Below, piece by piece: positions 1-9,343 of a stretch of DNA of 44,088 nucleotides. The stretch is taken from assembly GCA_903821465.1 (NCBI GenBank), contig CAIJLK010000136.1:1-44088 (forward strand), given 5' to 3'. The notes below the pieces were generated by a model that searched no databases, was not told the DNA's origin, and worked only from the letters and a program-made list of their open reading frames with translations. The translations under genes and the position numbers were made by a program. Origin of the DNA: an uncultured Bacteroidota bacterium (GTDB lineage Bacteria > Bacteroidota > Bacteroidia > Chitinophagales > Chitinophagaceae). The stretch's first letter is position 1. Each line of letters opens with the position of its first letter.

Positions 1-165
1 CTCGCAATAATCGAAAGCAGGATTCTTATCTTTACGCAAGGTACCCATTTCGTCGAAACTCAATGGTGGTACATAATACGGATGATCTTTATATAAACGA
101 TAAGGCAAATTGACAAATGCCTTTAACTCTTTATTAGTGGTAACTTCCTTAACAACAATACTCAT
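1..165 (-). CDS. GNAT-like N-acyltransferase, N-terminal part (possible bacterial ceramide synthase)
   Basis: Only the first 55 codons are present; the gene runs off the left edge of the window. It starts at the ATG whose complement is 163-165. The visible protein begins MSIVVKEVTTNKELK and contains FVNLPYRLYKDHPYYVPPL and DKNPAFDYCE. I recognise these segments from a roughly 370-residue GNAT-fold family widespread in Bacteroidota. It lies 107 bases downstream of the serine palmitoyltransferase gene on the same strand. A GNAT-type bacterial ceramide synthase (bCerS) is known to act after serine palmitoyltransferase, so N-acylation of the long-chain base is a reasonable guess. The acyltransferase core is outside the window, so the function is inference from the N-terminus and the neighbour. 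Confidence 0.7.
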   Translation of the reverse strand, partial: MSIVVKEVTTNKELKAFVNLPYRLYKDHPYYVPPLSFDEMGTLRKDKNPAFDYCE

Positions 166-201
166 ATTGTGGGTTTATGCTTAAAGTTAGTATTTGTTCC
201 A

Positions 202-237
202 CCCAGCTTGAAAGCCGGGGTTATCGTATTCCTTTTC
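202..237. repeat. REP-like hairpin plus GTATTCC tag, copy 1 (degenerate)
   Basis: CCCAGCTT (202-209) and AAGCCGGG (212-219) form an 8-bp stem with one mismatch around a 2-base loop. They are followed by GTTATC and the tag GTATTCCTTTTCA (226-238), and then by a heptamer array. The same order (hairpin, GGGGCTACA, GTATTCCTTTTCA, heptamer array) occurs at 9845-10021, so this is a degenerate copy of one dispersed element. It lies in the gap between the serine palmitoyltransferase gene and the GNAT-like gene. Confidence 0.6.
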
Positions 238-240
238 AGG

Positions 241-1502
<1,262 letters not shown>

Positions 1503-1533
1503 TTATAAATTAATACAAAATTAACTGCCTTAG

Positions 1534-1547
1534 TTGAAGATACACAA
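1534..1547. promoter_or_regulatory. Possible Crp/Fnr-type site (TTG-N8-CAA)
   Basis: TTGAAGATACACAA has the TTG-N8-CAA spacing of Fnr/Crp-family operators but lacks the inner AT pairs of the Fnr consensus. It sits in the 179-bp divergent gap between spt and norC, about 100 bases upstream of the likely norC promoter, which is far for classical activation. A short perfect palindrome (AACAA-C-TTGTT, 1561-1571) lies nearby. This is a weak call made because norCB operons are usually controlled by such regulators. Confidence 0.2.
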
Positions 1548-1634
1548 CCATTTTCTGTATAACAACTTGTTCTGTTTATTTAATATTATTTAATTTTCCC
1601 TTAAAAATAATTCGGTAAATATAATATATAAGGA

Positions 1635-1642
1635 TAATTTTG
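1635..1642 (+). promoter_or_regulatory. -7 promoter element TAATTTTG for norCB
   Basis: An exact match to the Bacteroidota TAnnTTTG -7 element, 22 bases before the norC ATG. No convincing -33 TTTG element is seen about 19 bases further upstream, which would fit activator dependence. Confidence 0.5.
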
Positions 1643-1663
1643 TCTTTTTTTATTTAATAGTCT

Positions 1664-2065
1664 ATGTTTCCAGAAAAACAAAAATTTATAGTTTTTACAA
1701 CTTTATGTATTGGATTTCTTTCCTATACAAGTTTTCTATACACCCATTTACCCAACCAGAACCCAAGCTTTAGTAGCTCTGAAGCCAGTGGAAAAGCCTT
1801 ATGGCAAAAGCATAATTGTATTGCTTGTCATCAGATATATGGACTAGGTGGCTACCTCGGACCGGACCTTACAAATGAATATTCCTTGAGAGGTCCCGCA
1901 TTTATTCATATATTCCTTCAAACTGGGAATACAACCATGCCCAATTATCATTTGAGTGAGGTTGATATCAAAGAACTGACTGATTATTTGAAGTCAGTCG
2001 ACAATTCAGGAAAAGCAGATCCACGTAAATTTTCAATAAACACAAATGGAACTATCAATCAATAA
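1664..2065 (+). CDS. norC: NorC-like membrane-anchored cytochrome c subunit
   Basis: A 133-residue monoheme cytochrome c matching NorC, the electron-entry subunit of cytochrome c-dependent NO reductases. One N-terminal membrane anchor (about residues 8-28) precedes a periplasmic domain with the heme motif CIACH (Cys52, Cys55, His56). The NorC-typical segment GLGGYLGPDLTN follows, and the axial Met92 is in TMPNYHLSE. All residues for a functional heme c are present. The gene overlaps the downstream norB-like gene by 20 bases, so the two are translationally coupled. No norD, norQ or norE is present in the window. The electron-donor side looks normal, in contrast to the altered catalytic subunit. 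Confidence 0.88.
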   Translation: MFPEKQKFIVFTTLCIGFLSYTSFLYTHLPNQNPSFSSSEASGKALWQKHNCIACHQIYGLGGYLGPDLTNEYSLRGPAFIHIFLQTGNTTMPNYHLSEVDIKELTDYLKSVDNSGKADPRKFSINTNGTINQ

Positions 2066-3404
2066 GGCAAAGTTTACACCCAAAGTATTTATTCTAGTTG
2101 CGCTGATCTTATTAACTACCGGTATGTTATTTGGCACGATCGGAGGTCTACAATATATCATTCCAGGATTTTTAAAAGAAACTTTATCTTTTGAGAAAAC
2201 GCGTCCGCTGCATGTTTCATCTGTTTTATTTTGGATCTTATTTGCTTCAATGGGTGCAGTACTTACCTATCTTAAAGAACATACGCACAATAAATTATAT
2301 TCAAATAATCTCGCCAGATTGCTTTTTATCTTATTTGTTGCATCGGTAATAGCTATTTTAATAGCTTACTGTTTGGGCGTTTTTGGGGGAAGAGAATACT
2401 GGGAATTTCCTCCCATCCTTTCAGCACCCATCATTATAGGTTGGGTCATATTTCTGATCAATTTTGTTTTATCAGTTGGAACTTTAAAAAATCAACCTGT
2501 TTATATTTGGATGTGGTTAACCGGAATTATTTTTTTCTTATTTACTTTTTCTGAATCCTATCTATGGTTGTTTCCTTATTTCAATAACCATATTGTGAAC
2601 GATATGAACATACAATGGAAATCGTATGGCAGTATGGTAGGATCATGGAATATGCTGATCTATGGATCTAGTATGTTTCTGATGACCAAGATCAGTGGTG
2701 ATAAATCCTATGCGCATTCAAACAAAGCATTCATATTATATTTTGCAGGGCTATTTAATTTGATGTTCAATTGGGGACACCATATTTATACACTTCCTAC
2801 GCAACCTTATGTTCAATACATCAGCTATTCAGTTAGTATGACCGAGTTATTGATCTTAGGTAATATTATTTATGGATGGAAGGCTTCACTAACCGCTGCA
2901 CAAAAGTTTTTCAATCGCGATGCTTACCGATTTTTAGTTGCTGCCGATGTATGGATTTTCTTGAATCTTTTATTAGCTATTTGCATGTCAATCCCTGCTA
3001 TCAATGTGTATACGCATGGCACGCATATCACTGTAGCACATGCAATGGGTACAACAATTGGCATTAACACCATGCTTTTATTAGCCGTTTGTTATGATAT
3101 TTTAAAAGACACTTGTATTAGCTTAGACCCCTATCAGAAAATCATGAAATTCGGGTTCTGGCTTGCGAATAGTTCCCTGTTTGCTTTCTGGGTTGCATTG
3201 ATTGCCGCTGGAGTCTTAAGAGCAAAATGGCAAATGAGTACCAATCAAATTGCATTTAGTTTGATGATGCAAAACCTAACTCCTTTCTTTATTGTATTTA
3301 TGATCTCTGGTGTTTTGCTATTAATAGGAATAGTACTTTCCATTTACCCCCTATTTAAAAATCATTTGGCTTGCTTTTTAACAGAGAAGAGCGGGAACAA
3401 TTAA
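2046..3404 (+). CDS. norB: NorB-like heme-copper oxidase family subunit with altered active site
   Basis: A 452-residue, 12-helix membrane protein of the NorB/cbb3 group. Aligned without gaps (from memory of Pseudomonas aeruginosa NorB) in the key helices, it keeps several residues. These are a low-spin heme b ligand (His56 in RPLHVSS), the calcium-site glutamates (Glu117 and Glu120 in GREYWE), two FeB histidines (His245 and His246 in NWGHHIY), a helix-VIII glutamate (Glu267) and the heme b3 ligand (His332 in THGTHITVAH). It lacks the canonical HLWVEG..E motif: the segment reads YGSMVGSWN. The third FeB histidine (H207) becomes Tyr194, Glu211 becomes Val198 and Glu215 becomes Asn202. The second low-spin heme ligand (H349) becomes Met334. 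The fold and the NorC partner say NorB family. NO reduction by the known mechanism is doubtful. The stop directly abuts that of the convergent GH130-like gene. Confidence 0.8.
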   Translation: MELSINKAKFTPKVFILVALILLTTGMLFGTIGGLQYIIPGFLKETLSFEKTRPLHVSSVLFWILFASMGAVLTYLKEHTHNKLYSNNLARLLFILFVASVIAILIAYCLGVFGGREYWEFPPILSAPIIIGWVIFLINFVLSVGTLKNQPVYIWMWLTGIIFFLFTFSESYLWLFPYFNNHIVNDMNIQWKSYGSMVGSWNMLIYGSSMFLMTKISGDKSYAHSNKAFILYFAGLFNLMFNWGHHIYTLPTQPYVQYISYSVSMTELLILGNIIYGWKASLTAAQKFFNRDAYRFLVAADVWIFLNLLLAICMSIPAINVYTHGTHITVAHAMGTTIGINTMLLLAVCYDILKDTCISLDPYQKIMKFGFWLANSSLFAFWVALIAAGVLRAKWQMSTNQIAFSLMMQNLTPFFIVFMISGVLLLIGIVLSIYPLFKNHLACFLTEKSGNN

Positions 3405-4568
3405 TTAATTTTTCCTAACTGCTACTGCAATTTTAGAATCTGCTGTACCATAATATAAAAACCATTTGCCCTGATAATTGGCTAATCCTTCTAAGAAACA
3501 AACGTTATTAACCTGACCTGTTAACTCATAAGGTTTATCGGGTTTAAAGAAATAATGATCTAGTCTTTTTATAACTTTTGTGGGATCATTTTTATCGAGC
3601 AAAACTTGACCGCCAGTATATGTACCATCTGGCAAACTGGTATCACCAATATTTTTAAGATTGCGCGCATTATAAATCAGCAGAATACCTTTATCGGTAA
3701 GCATTGCAGGCGGACCAGACTCTACCAAATCAGCATCGAACATTTTATCTCTGGTGGGAACTACAATTTTCAGCAGAGGCATATTCAATGCTTGTCCCTT
3801 TGATGCAATCGGCGCTTTCTCATTGGCTTGCATTTCAATAGGTTCCCAATTAATTAAATCTGTAGAAGTTGCAGTCCATATATTTTGATCTCCCCAGTAC
3901 ATCCAATATTTGCCATTGATTTTTGTAGCAACGATTTTTCCGTTAACATAGGTAGACACTATTGATCCAGACTTTGACCATAGGTTCAAATATTTTCCAT
4001 TATAGGCTTTGGTAAACACAGAACCATGTTTGCTCCAAAGTTTTAAATCGGTTGATGTTGCTACTAATAATCTTGCAACAGTTCCATCATAAGCAGTATA
4101 GGTCATATAATAAACACCCTTATCATCCTCCACAATTCTTGGATCTTCCACACCACCCTGCCATTCGTATTTTTTGAGTGAATCATTATCGGGATAAAAA
4201 ACAGGTGCACTTGATTTAGTAAAATGTAAACCATCAACACTTGTTGCCAAACCAATTCTAGAAGTGCCTCCAGGCAATCCAATTTTATCTTGCGCACGAT
4301 ATAACATGAATAAGGTATCATGCCTTACAACGATAGCAGGGTTAAAAACATCTTTTGCTTCCCAGGCTATTGATTTTTTAGTGATGGGATCAAGAAACTG
4401 ATTAGCTCCTGGAACAAGTACAGGATTTTCATTATCTGCTTTCACAAAATCAAGCATGGCCCAATTCTCTGTACTATCCTTTTCTGTAATTTTATTGTTA
4501 CCTGTATTACACGCAATGCCAAGTAGCATTAATAGAGATATAATAGCTACTCTTTCTTTTTGCATCAT
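3405..4568 (-). CDS. GH130-like glycosidase/phosphorylase lipoprotein
   Basis: A 387-residue predicted lipoprotein (lipobox LLGIAC near residue 20) with a five-bladed beta-propeller-type sequence. NPAIV, LYRAQDK, SRIGLATSVDG, VFYP and especially GGVEDPRIV (about residues 140-148) match glycoside hydrolase family 130, whose members cleave or phosphorolyse beta-mannosides and related sugars. Substrate cannot be read from the sequence, and a GH43/GH32-like assignment is the alternative. It is the last gene of a three-gene minus-strand unit (ChbG-like, ThuA, GH130-like). Its first ATG overlaps the ThuA stop by one base (TAATG), so it is translationally coupled. The location is likely periplasmic or outer-membrane attached. 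Confidence 0.7.
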   Translation of the reverse strand: MMQKERVAIISLLMLLGIACNTGNNKITEKDSTENWAMLDFVKADNENPVLVPGANQFLDPITKKSIAWEAKDVFNPAIVVRHDTLFMLYRAQDKIGLPGGTSRIGLATSVDGLHFTKSSAPVFYPDNDSLKKYEWQGGVEDPRIVEDDKGVYYMTYTAYDGTVARLLVATSTDLKLWSKHGSVFTKAYNGKYLNLWSKSGSIVSTYVNGKIVATKINGKYWMYWGDQNIWTATSTDLINWEPIEMQANEKAPIASKGQALNMPLLKIVVPTRDKMFDADLVESGPPAMLTDKGILLIYNARNLKNIGDTSLPDGTYTGGQVLLDKNDPTKVIKRLDHYFFKPDKPYELTGQVNNVCFLEGLANYQGKWFLYYGTADSKIAVAVRKN

Positions 4569-5296
4569 TATTTTCGGTTTACAGCATAAGCAATACCCCC
4601 AGTTACATGTTGAATAAACAAAGGATCTGCGTAGGATTCATCGGTATGTCCCAACTCTGTATAAAACGCCCTTCCACCATCAAAATCGTGCCACCAAGCC
4701 ATGGGATGATAATCTCCATTCTCACCACCAGTGTAAGATTTTTCATCGATCGTAATTAATACATGCAGGTTCGGTTGGATACTTTTGAAATTATACCACT
4801 CGTCAAATCGCTTCCATTCTTTAGGAAGATGCATGGTTGAAATATGGGTTGGGTCAATGATATGCAATACTGCTTCTTGTTGTTTAGGGTGACTTTTAAA
4901 ATATGCTCCTACTAATTGATTATACCATGCCCAATCATACTCAGTATCAGTGGCAGCATGGATTCCAACAAATCCGCCACCTTTCTTGATATAATTTTCG
5001 AAAGCAGTTTGCTGTTCATCATTCAATACATTTCCGGTAGTGCTCAGAAAAACAACTGCTGCATATTTTTCTAATTGTTTCGCATTGAAAAAATTTGCAT
5101 CGGTAGTGGTATCAACTTCCATATTATTTTCCTTTCCAATTTTCTGTATCGCTGCAATTCCTGTTGGAATGGATGCATGATGATACCCGAGTGTGCGACT
5201 AAAAACAAGAATCTTAATATTTTTCTTATTAGGAACAAATGATGTGATCCCAAATGCAATCGAGATAAATAATAAAGACAAAAGGAACTTTTTCAT
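4568..5296 (-). CDS. ThuA-domain protein, secreted
   Basis: A 242-residue protein with an N-terminal signal peptide (about residues 1-20) and a ThuA-like glutamine-amidotransferase fold. Visible family segments are VFSRTLGYHHASIP, VVFLSTTGNVL, GGGFVGIHAATDTEYDW and the C-terminal WWHDFDGGRAFYTELGHTDESY. ThuA proteins act with Gfo/Idh/MocA dehydrogenases in oxidation of trehalose and other glycosides via 3-keto sugars in Sinorhizobium. The exact chemical role of this family remains poorly defined. It lies between the ChbG-like gene (19-bp gap) and the GH130-like gene (1-bp overlap). Confidence 0.85.
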   Translation of the reverse strand: MKKFLLSLLFISIAFGITSFVPNKKNIKILVFSRTLGYHHASIPTGIAAIQKIGKENNMEVDTTTDANFFNAKQLEKYAAVVFLSTTGNVLNDEQQTAFENYIKKGGGFVGIHAATDTEYDWAWYNQLVGAYFKSHPKQQEAVLHIIDPTHISTMHLPKEWKRFDEWYNFKSIQPNLHVLITIDEKSYTGGENGDYHPMAWWHDFDGGRAFYTELGHTDESYADPLFIQHVTGGIAYAVNRK

Positions 5297-5315
5297 ATGA
5301 CTATTTTTATTTTTT

Positions 5316-6323
5316 TTAATTCAATTTAGATCTTCTTTCCATTACTTCACGCCAAGTAGTTAGTATAATCCCTTCCCGTTTTACTGCAGCCTTAAATTCT
5401 GGATCCATCATGGCCAACATATCGCCTTTGCGAAGCGGACCCGATCCTGAAATAAAAGGAAACACTTCGCTCGGTGCGGTACAATGCATAATCATCATAG
5501 TTAATCCGGGTTTGATATTGTGTATGCCTTCAATGTATTTTTTTGCCTTATACTCCTGAATTTCCTGATCATCATTTTGAAATTCCTTGGGAATTTCCCA
5601 ATCATAACTTTCATTATGCAAATCGTCTAACACAGGAAGCTTCGCATCCCATAACATTTTACCCAATTGGCGAATCTGTGCCATTTGCGATTCCGGCATA
5701 TGATTGGTAACTTTTATTAAACTTGCATGTCCACCCGGAAGCATTACCGGAATATGGTTTTCGATTCCCACTTGAATATAGCGCATTAAGAAAGATGGAC
5801 TTGCAAACAGCGTTCCCATATGACTATCTAAATGTGTAGGTTCAATTCCCATGGAACGTGCTCGATCTAGTTGTGCCCGAATTTCTTTTTCAACTTCATC
5901 GGCGGTAGCATGCTTTACAACATCTTCTACAGATGACCATAAGGCCCCCTCTTTGTCCACCAAACCCGGCACCAACGTCTTACCCGCTAATGGGCCCCAT
6001 CTGTATCCACTCCATTCAGAAGTTAATGTTAGATGCAAACCCACATCTAATTTAGGGTGTTGCTTATAGTAGTGAATGAATGCAGGCACCCATGAACAAG
6101 GCATCATTACGCTGCATGAATTAGCGATCCCATCAGTCATTGAACTAATAGCTCCCTGATTGGATTCAAACGACATTCCAACATCATCTACATGCAGTAT
6201 CAGAACTTTAGCACCTTTGGGAAAGCCTAATTTTTCGGCGTAGGTAATTTCATTTACCTGGGCTTTCAGAATATTGCAACAAAATAAAGGCAAAAGAAAA
6301 AAAATCGTTTTTATGGCAAGCAT
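5316..6323 (-). CDS. ChbG/YdjC-family carbohydrate deacetylase, secreted
   Basis: A 335-residue protein with a signal peptide ending near LKAQ (about residue 22). The YdjC/ChbG fold is indicated by LILHVDDVGMS (metal-binding Asp pair), DVGLHLTLTSEW, PTHLDSHMGT (His metal ligands) and MMIMHCTAPSE near the C-terminus. Family members deacetylate N-acetylated sugars such as chitooligosaccharides. The signal peptide suggests a periplasmic substrate. It is the first gene of the unit chbG-like/thuA/GH130-like and is divergent from the NHS permease gene across a 110-bp gap. Confidence 0.82.
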   Translation of the reverse strand: MLAIKTIFFLLPLFCCNILKAQVNEITYAEKLGFPKGAKVLILHVDDVGMSFESNQGAISSMTDGIANSCSVMMPCSWVPAFIHYYKQHPKLDVGLHLTLTSEWSGYRWGPLAGKTLVPGLVDKEGALWSSVEDVVKHATADEVEKEIRAQLDRARSMGIEPTHLDSHMGTLFASPSFLMRYIQVGIENHIPVMLPGGHASLIKVTNHMPESQMAQIRQLGKMLWDAKLPVLDDLHNESYDWEIPKEFQNDDQEIQEYKAKKYIEGIHNIKPGLTMMIMHCTAPSEVFPFISGSGPLRKGDMLAMMDPEFKAAVKREGIILTTWREVMERRSKLN

Positions 6324-6433
6324 GTCTTGGTTTTGATTAAATTGGCAATCCTTAGAGATTTAAAGGCCACGATTGAAGGGCCGGTAAATCTGCGTTAAAT
6401 CTAATCAAACTAAAGCAAAATACCATCAGTCAT

Positions 6434-7624
6434 ATGAAAGCGAAAACCAGTTCATTACTTGCCACCATGATGTTTCTCGAATATTTCATCTGGGGGGCTT
6501 GGTATGTAACCATGGGAACCTATATGTCTGAACACTTGCATGCAACGGGCGTAGAAATTGGTGCGGCTTATAGTGCATTGGCCATTGCAACCATGATCTC
6601 TCCCTTTTTTGTGGGCCTAGTGGCTGATAAATACTTTGCAGCACAAAAAATAATGGGAGTGCTTCATTTAATTGGAGCCGTATTACTTTTCTTAGCAACC
6701 AGGATCGACAATAGCACGAGCTTTTACTGGGTGATTCTTTTTTATGCCTTACTCTATATGCCCACCATCGCTTTAAGCAATAGCATTGCTTTTTCACAAA
6801 TGTCAGATCCAGGAAAACAGTTCCCATGGATCCGGGTCTTTGGCACATTGGGCTGGATCGTAGCTGGTGTAACGATCGGGCAATTAGAGATCGAAAAAAC
6901 ATCCACTACTTTTTATCTAGCGGCAGTCATTTCAGGACTGTTGGGACTGATCAGTTTTATTCTGCCAAACACGGCTCCGAAATCAGTTACTACAGACGCA
7001 TCTAGTGCGTTAGGAACAGAAGCATTTGTACTTTTCAAAGAACGCCCTTACTTGGTTTTCTTTATTGCTGCGATACTCGTTTGTATTCCTTTAAGTTTTT
7101 ATTATGGATTTGCAAACCCATTCTTGAATGAAGTGCATTTAGAAAATGCTGCCAGTAAAATGACGCTGGGTCAGGTTTCAGAAGCCGCTTTCATTCTTGC
7201 CATCCCTTTTTTATTTAATCGGATTGGTGTAAAGAAGATGTTATTGATGGGAATGACAGCATGGATCCTGCGTTATATTTTCTTTGCTTACGGAAATGCA
7301 AGTGACCATGCATGGATGTTATATGCAGGTATTATTTTACATGGCATTTGTTATGATTTCTTTTTTGTAACAGGTTATATGTATACTGAGAAAAAAGCGG
7401 GCGACAAGATCAAGAACGCCGCACAGGGCTTATTTACTTTTGCCACATATGGCGTTGGCATGTTTATCGGCACTTGGTTCTCAGGATTCACGGTTGACAA
7501 ATATAAAGTAGGTGATGTTCATGATTGGCAATCTATCTGGTTTGTTCCAGCATGTATTGCTCTTGCAGTCTTGATCTTCTTTATGATCTTTTTCAAAGAG
7601 AAAAAAAACACTCTTCACTCTTAA
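6434..7624 (+). CDS. NHS-family MFS permease (nucleoside/sugar:H+ symporter type)
   Basis: A 396-residue, 12-helix major facilitator protein. Its start (MFLEYFIWGAWYVTMGTYM) and the segment FFGE-like region through WFSGFTVDKY resemble the nucleoside:H+ symporter family (NupG/XapB type). In Bacteroidota this family commonly sits in sugar loci and probably carries sugars or sugar derivatives. It is the first gene of a plus-strand unit with a Gfo/Idh/MocA dehydrogenase and a Dabb protein. The last five residues (NTLHS) and the TAA stop are encoded by a heptamer repeat array, so the native C-terminus may have been altered by repeat insertion. The substrate is unknown. Confidence 0.8.
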   Translation: MKAKTSSLLATMMFLEYFIWGAWYVTMGTYMSEHLHATGVEIGAAYSALAIATMISPFFVGLVADKYFAAQKIMGVLHLIGAVLLFLATRIDNSTSFYWVILFYALLYMPTIALSNSIAFSQMSDPGKQFPWIRVFGTLGWIVAGVTIGQLEIEKTSTTFYLAAVISGLLGLISFILPNTAPKSVTTDASSALGTEAFVLFKERPYLVFFIAAILVCIPLSFYYGFANPFLNEVHLENAASKMTLGQVSEAAFILAIPFLFNRIGVKKMLLMGMTAWILRYIFFAYGNASDHAWMLYAGIILHGICYDFFFVTGYMYTEKKAGDKIKNAAQGLFTFATYGVGMFIGTWFSGFTVDKYKVGDVHDWQSIWFVPACIALAVLIFFMIFFKEKKNTLHS

Positions 7625-7645
7625 CTCTTCACTCTTCACTTTTTT
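7609..7645. repeat. Heptanucleotide array at the MFS gene 3' end
   Basis: About five CTTCACT/CTTAACT units. The TAA stop of the permease gene (7622-7624) is the TAA of a CTTAACT unit. The array fills the 46-bp gap to the next gene. The plus-strand gene reads the array as CTTCACT, whereas the spt and GH3 genes read the complementary strand (AGTGAAG). Confidence 0.88.
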
Positions 7646-7670
7646 CTATCTTCAATTTAAAATATAAAAA

Positions 7671-8861
7671 ATGCAACATATAGCCATGCTCGGTTCGGGC
7701 TTTATCGGAAGATTTTATGCAGATGCTTTACAAGGATATCGTTCAAAAGATAAAGTAGTTAGCATCTATTCTCGCAGAGAAGAAAGTGCCAAAAAATTTG
7801 CGGAGGACTATCAATGCAAACACTGGACCACTGAAATGGAAGAAGCAATTGCGCATCCTGATGTTAGTATTGTTTGTATTGCCTTACCCAATAATTTACA
7901 TGAAGCAGCAGTAATGCTTTGTTGCAAACACAAGAAGGCTGTGATGACAACAAAGCCATTGGGTAGAAATACAGCAGAAGCAAAACGCATGTTATTAGCA
8001 GTTGAAGAAGCAGGCATCTTTAATGGTTATTTAGAGGACCTTGTATACACACCAAAATTCATAAAGGCCGAAGCTAGTGTTCGTGAAGGTGCATTGGGAA
8101 GAGTTCTTTGGGCAAAATCGAGAGAAACCCATCCGGGTCCGCACAGCGAATGGTTTTGGGATATTGAACAAGCAGGTGGAGGATGTATTCTTGATCTAGG
8201 ATGTCATTGTGTAGAAATTTCGAGAAGCTATATTGGAAAAGATATTAAACCCATTGAAGTAATGTGCTGGGCTGATACACAGGTAAAGCCGATCGATGCA
8301 GAAGACCATGCGATTGGTTTAGTCAAATATGAGAATGGGGCAATTGGGCAGTTTGAAGTAAGTTGGACATTTCGCGGTGGACTCGATCTGCGCGATGAAG
8401 TAATGGGGTCGGAAGGTACCATTTGGATCAATAGTTTCTTGCGTACAGGATTTGATATGTTTACAACTGGTAAAGGGGGCGACTATATAGCAGAAAAAGC
8501 CGAAAGCAATAGTGGCTGGTTATTCCCTGTGGGCGATGAATTAAATGAATTAGGGTATAATCATATGTTCATGGATATGTTTAATGCCATTGAAAAGGGC
8601 GTTGATCCAAAAGAAACTTTCTATGATGGTTATGTTGTAAATACGATACTCGATGCAGCATATAAATCAGCAAAATCAAAACTATGGGAGCCGGTACAAC
8701 TGGATATTTGGAGGGGACAAACAGGATTAACCAAAGAAAGTCACCTTACAGAATACGATGCAGCACATTGGCTAATCAAAGAAGAAATGACGCATTTTGG
8801 AGCAAAGAAATTAATCTTAAAAAATAAAACAACCGGAAAAATCACAGAGCAACTTATTTAA
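7671..8861 (+). CDS. Gfo/Idh/MocA-family oxidoreductase
   Basis: A 396-residue cytosolic NAD(P)-dependent dehydrogenase. An N-terminal Rossmann motif (GSGFIG, residues 8-13) is followed by the family lysine motif, here TKPLG instead of the usual EKPL. The C-terminal domain has CILDLGCHCVEI carrying the conserved histidine. Family members oxidise sugars or sugar glycosides, often at C3, or inositols. No signal peptide is present. It lies between the NHS permease and a Dabb protein (10-bp gap), which suggests the imported sugar derivative is oxidised in the cytoplasm. Substrate and cofactor preference cannot be read here. Confidence 0.85.
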   Translation: MQHIAMLGSGFIGRFYADALQGYRSKDKVVSIYSRREESAKKFAEDYQCKHWTTEMEEAIAHPDVSIVCIALPNNLHEAAVMLCCKHKKAVMTTKPLGRNTAEAKRMLLAVEEAGIFNGYLEDLVYTPKFIKAEASVREGALGRVLWAKSRETHPGPHSEWFWDIEQAGGGCILDLGCHCVEISRSYIGKDIKPIEVMCWADTQVKPIDAEDHAIGLVKYENGAIGQFEVSWTFRGGLDLRDEVMGSEGTIWINSFLRTGFDMFTTGKGGDYIAEKAESNSGWLFPVGDELNELGYNHMFMDMFNAIEKGVDPKETFYDGYVVNTILDAAYKSAKSKLWEPVQLDIWRGQTGLTKESHLTEYDAAHWLIKEEMTHFGAKKLILKNKTTGKITEQLI

Positions 8862-8871
8862 ACTTATTATT

Positions 8872-9192
8872 ATGCTATCACAAGACCTTTTTGTTCACCA
8901 CGTATATTTCTGGTTAGAGAACCCTGCAAGCGAAGCAGATCGAGCCGCATTAATTGAAGGATTAAAAAAGCTAAGTTCCGTACCAACCATTCAACAATTT
9001 CATATTGGGGTTCCTGCAGCAACTAATAGGGATGTGATTGATACAACTTATGGTTGTTCATGGCTTGCGCTATTCACAAATCCTATTGATCAGGATGCTT
9101 ATCAAACAGACCCTATTCATTTACATTTTATTGAAACCTGTAAACACTTATGGAAAAAAGTTATTGTATACGATAGCATAGGCGGATATTAA
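8872..9192 (+). CDS. Dabb (stress-responsive alpha/beta-barrel) domain protein
   Basis: A 106-residue single-domain protein. Its start, FVHHVYFWLENPASEADRAALIEGLKKL, and GCSWLALFTNPIDQDAYQTDPIH are typical of the Dabb ferredoxin-like fold, which dimerises into small barrels. Biochemical roles in this family vary (cyclases, decarboxylases, unknown). Ten bases after the Gfo/Idh/MocA gene and before a strong terminator, it is the last gene of the permease-dehydrogenase unit. It probably assists the same sugar pathway. Confidence 0.82.
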   Translation: MLSQDLFVHHVYFWLENPASEADRAALIEGLKKLSSVPTIQQFHIGVPAATNRDVIDTTYGCSWLALFTNPIDQDAYQTDPIHLHFIETCKHLWKKVIVYDSIGGY

Positions 9193-9196
9193 TCAT

Positions 9197-9230
9197 AAAA
9201 AAAGAGCTTCAACAATGAAGCTCTTTTTTT
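9197..9230 (+). terminator. Intrinsic terminator after the Dabb gene
   Basis: A 14-bp perfect stem (AAAAAAAGAGCTTC with GAAGCTCTTTTTTT) around the loop AACAAT, ending in a T run, five bases after the Dabb stop codon. Confidence 0.92.
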
Positions 9231-9343
9231 ATGCTGCGAACAATTCTGGGATTAAGATGTTTGTATAAAAATTAGCCACCGTGAAAACACCGAATTTTAT
9301 TATTAAATACCCATTAATTTTTTTGTTATGAGATAATAATTAC

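Noticed and set aside
2046..3404. Calling the NorB-like protein an NO dismutase (Nod)
   Set aside because: Both deviate from canonical NorB at the FeB site, but the actual replacements (Tyr, Val, Asn, Met) cannot be matched to Nod without an alignment, and a NorC partner is present here.
6332..6409. Inverted repeat TTTGATTA (6332-6339) / TAATCAAA (6402-6409) between the ChbG-like and permease genes
   Set aside because: The arms are 62 bases apart, short and AT-rich; a chance match is likely. Noted only as a possible pair of regulator half-sites.
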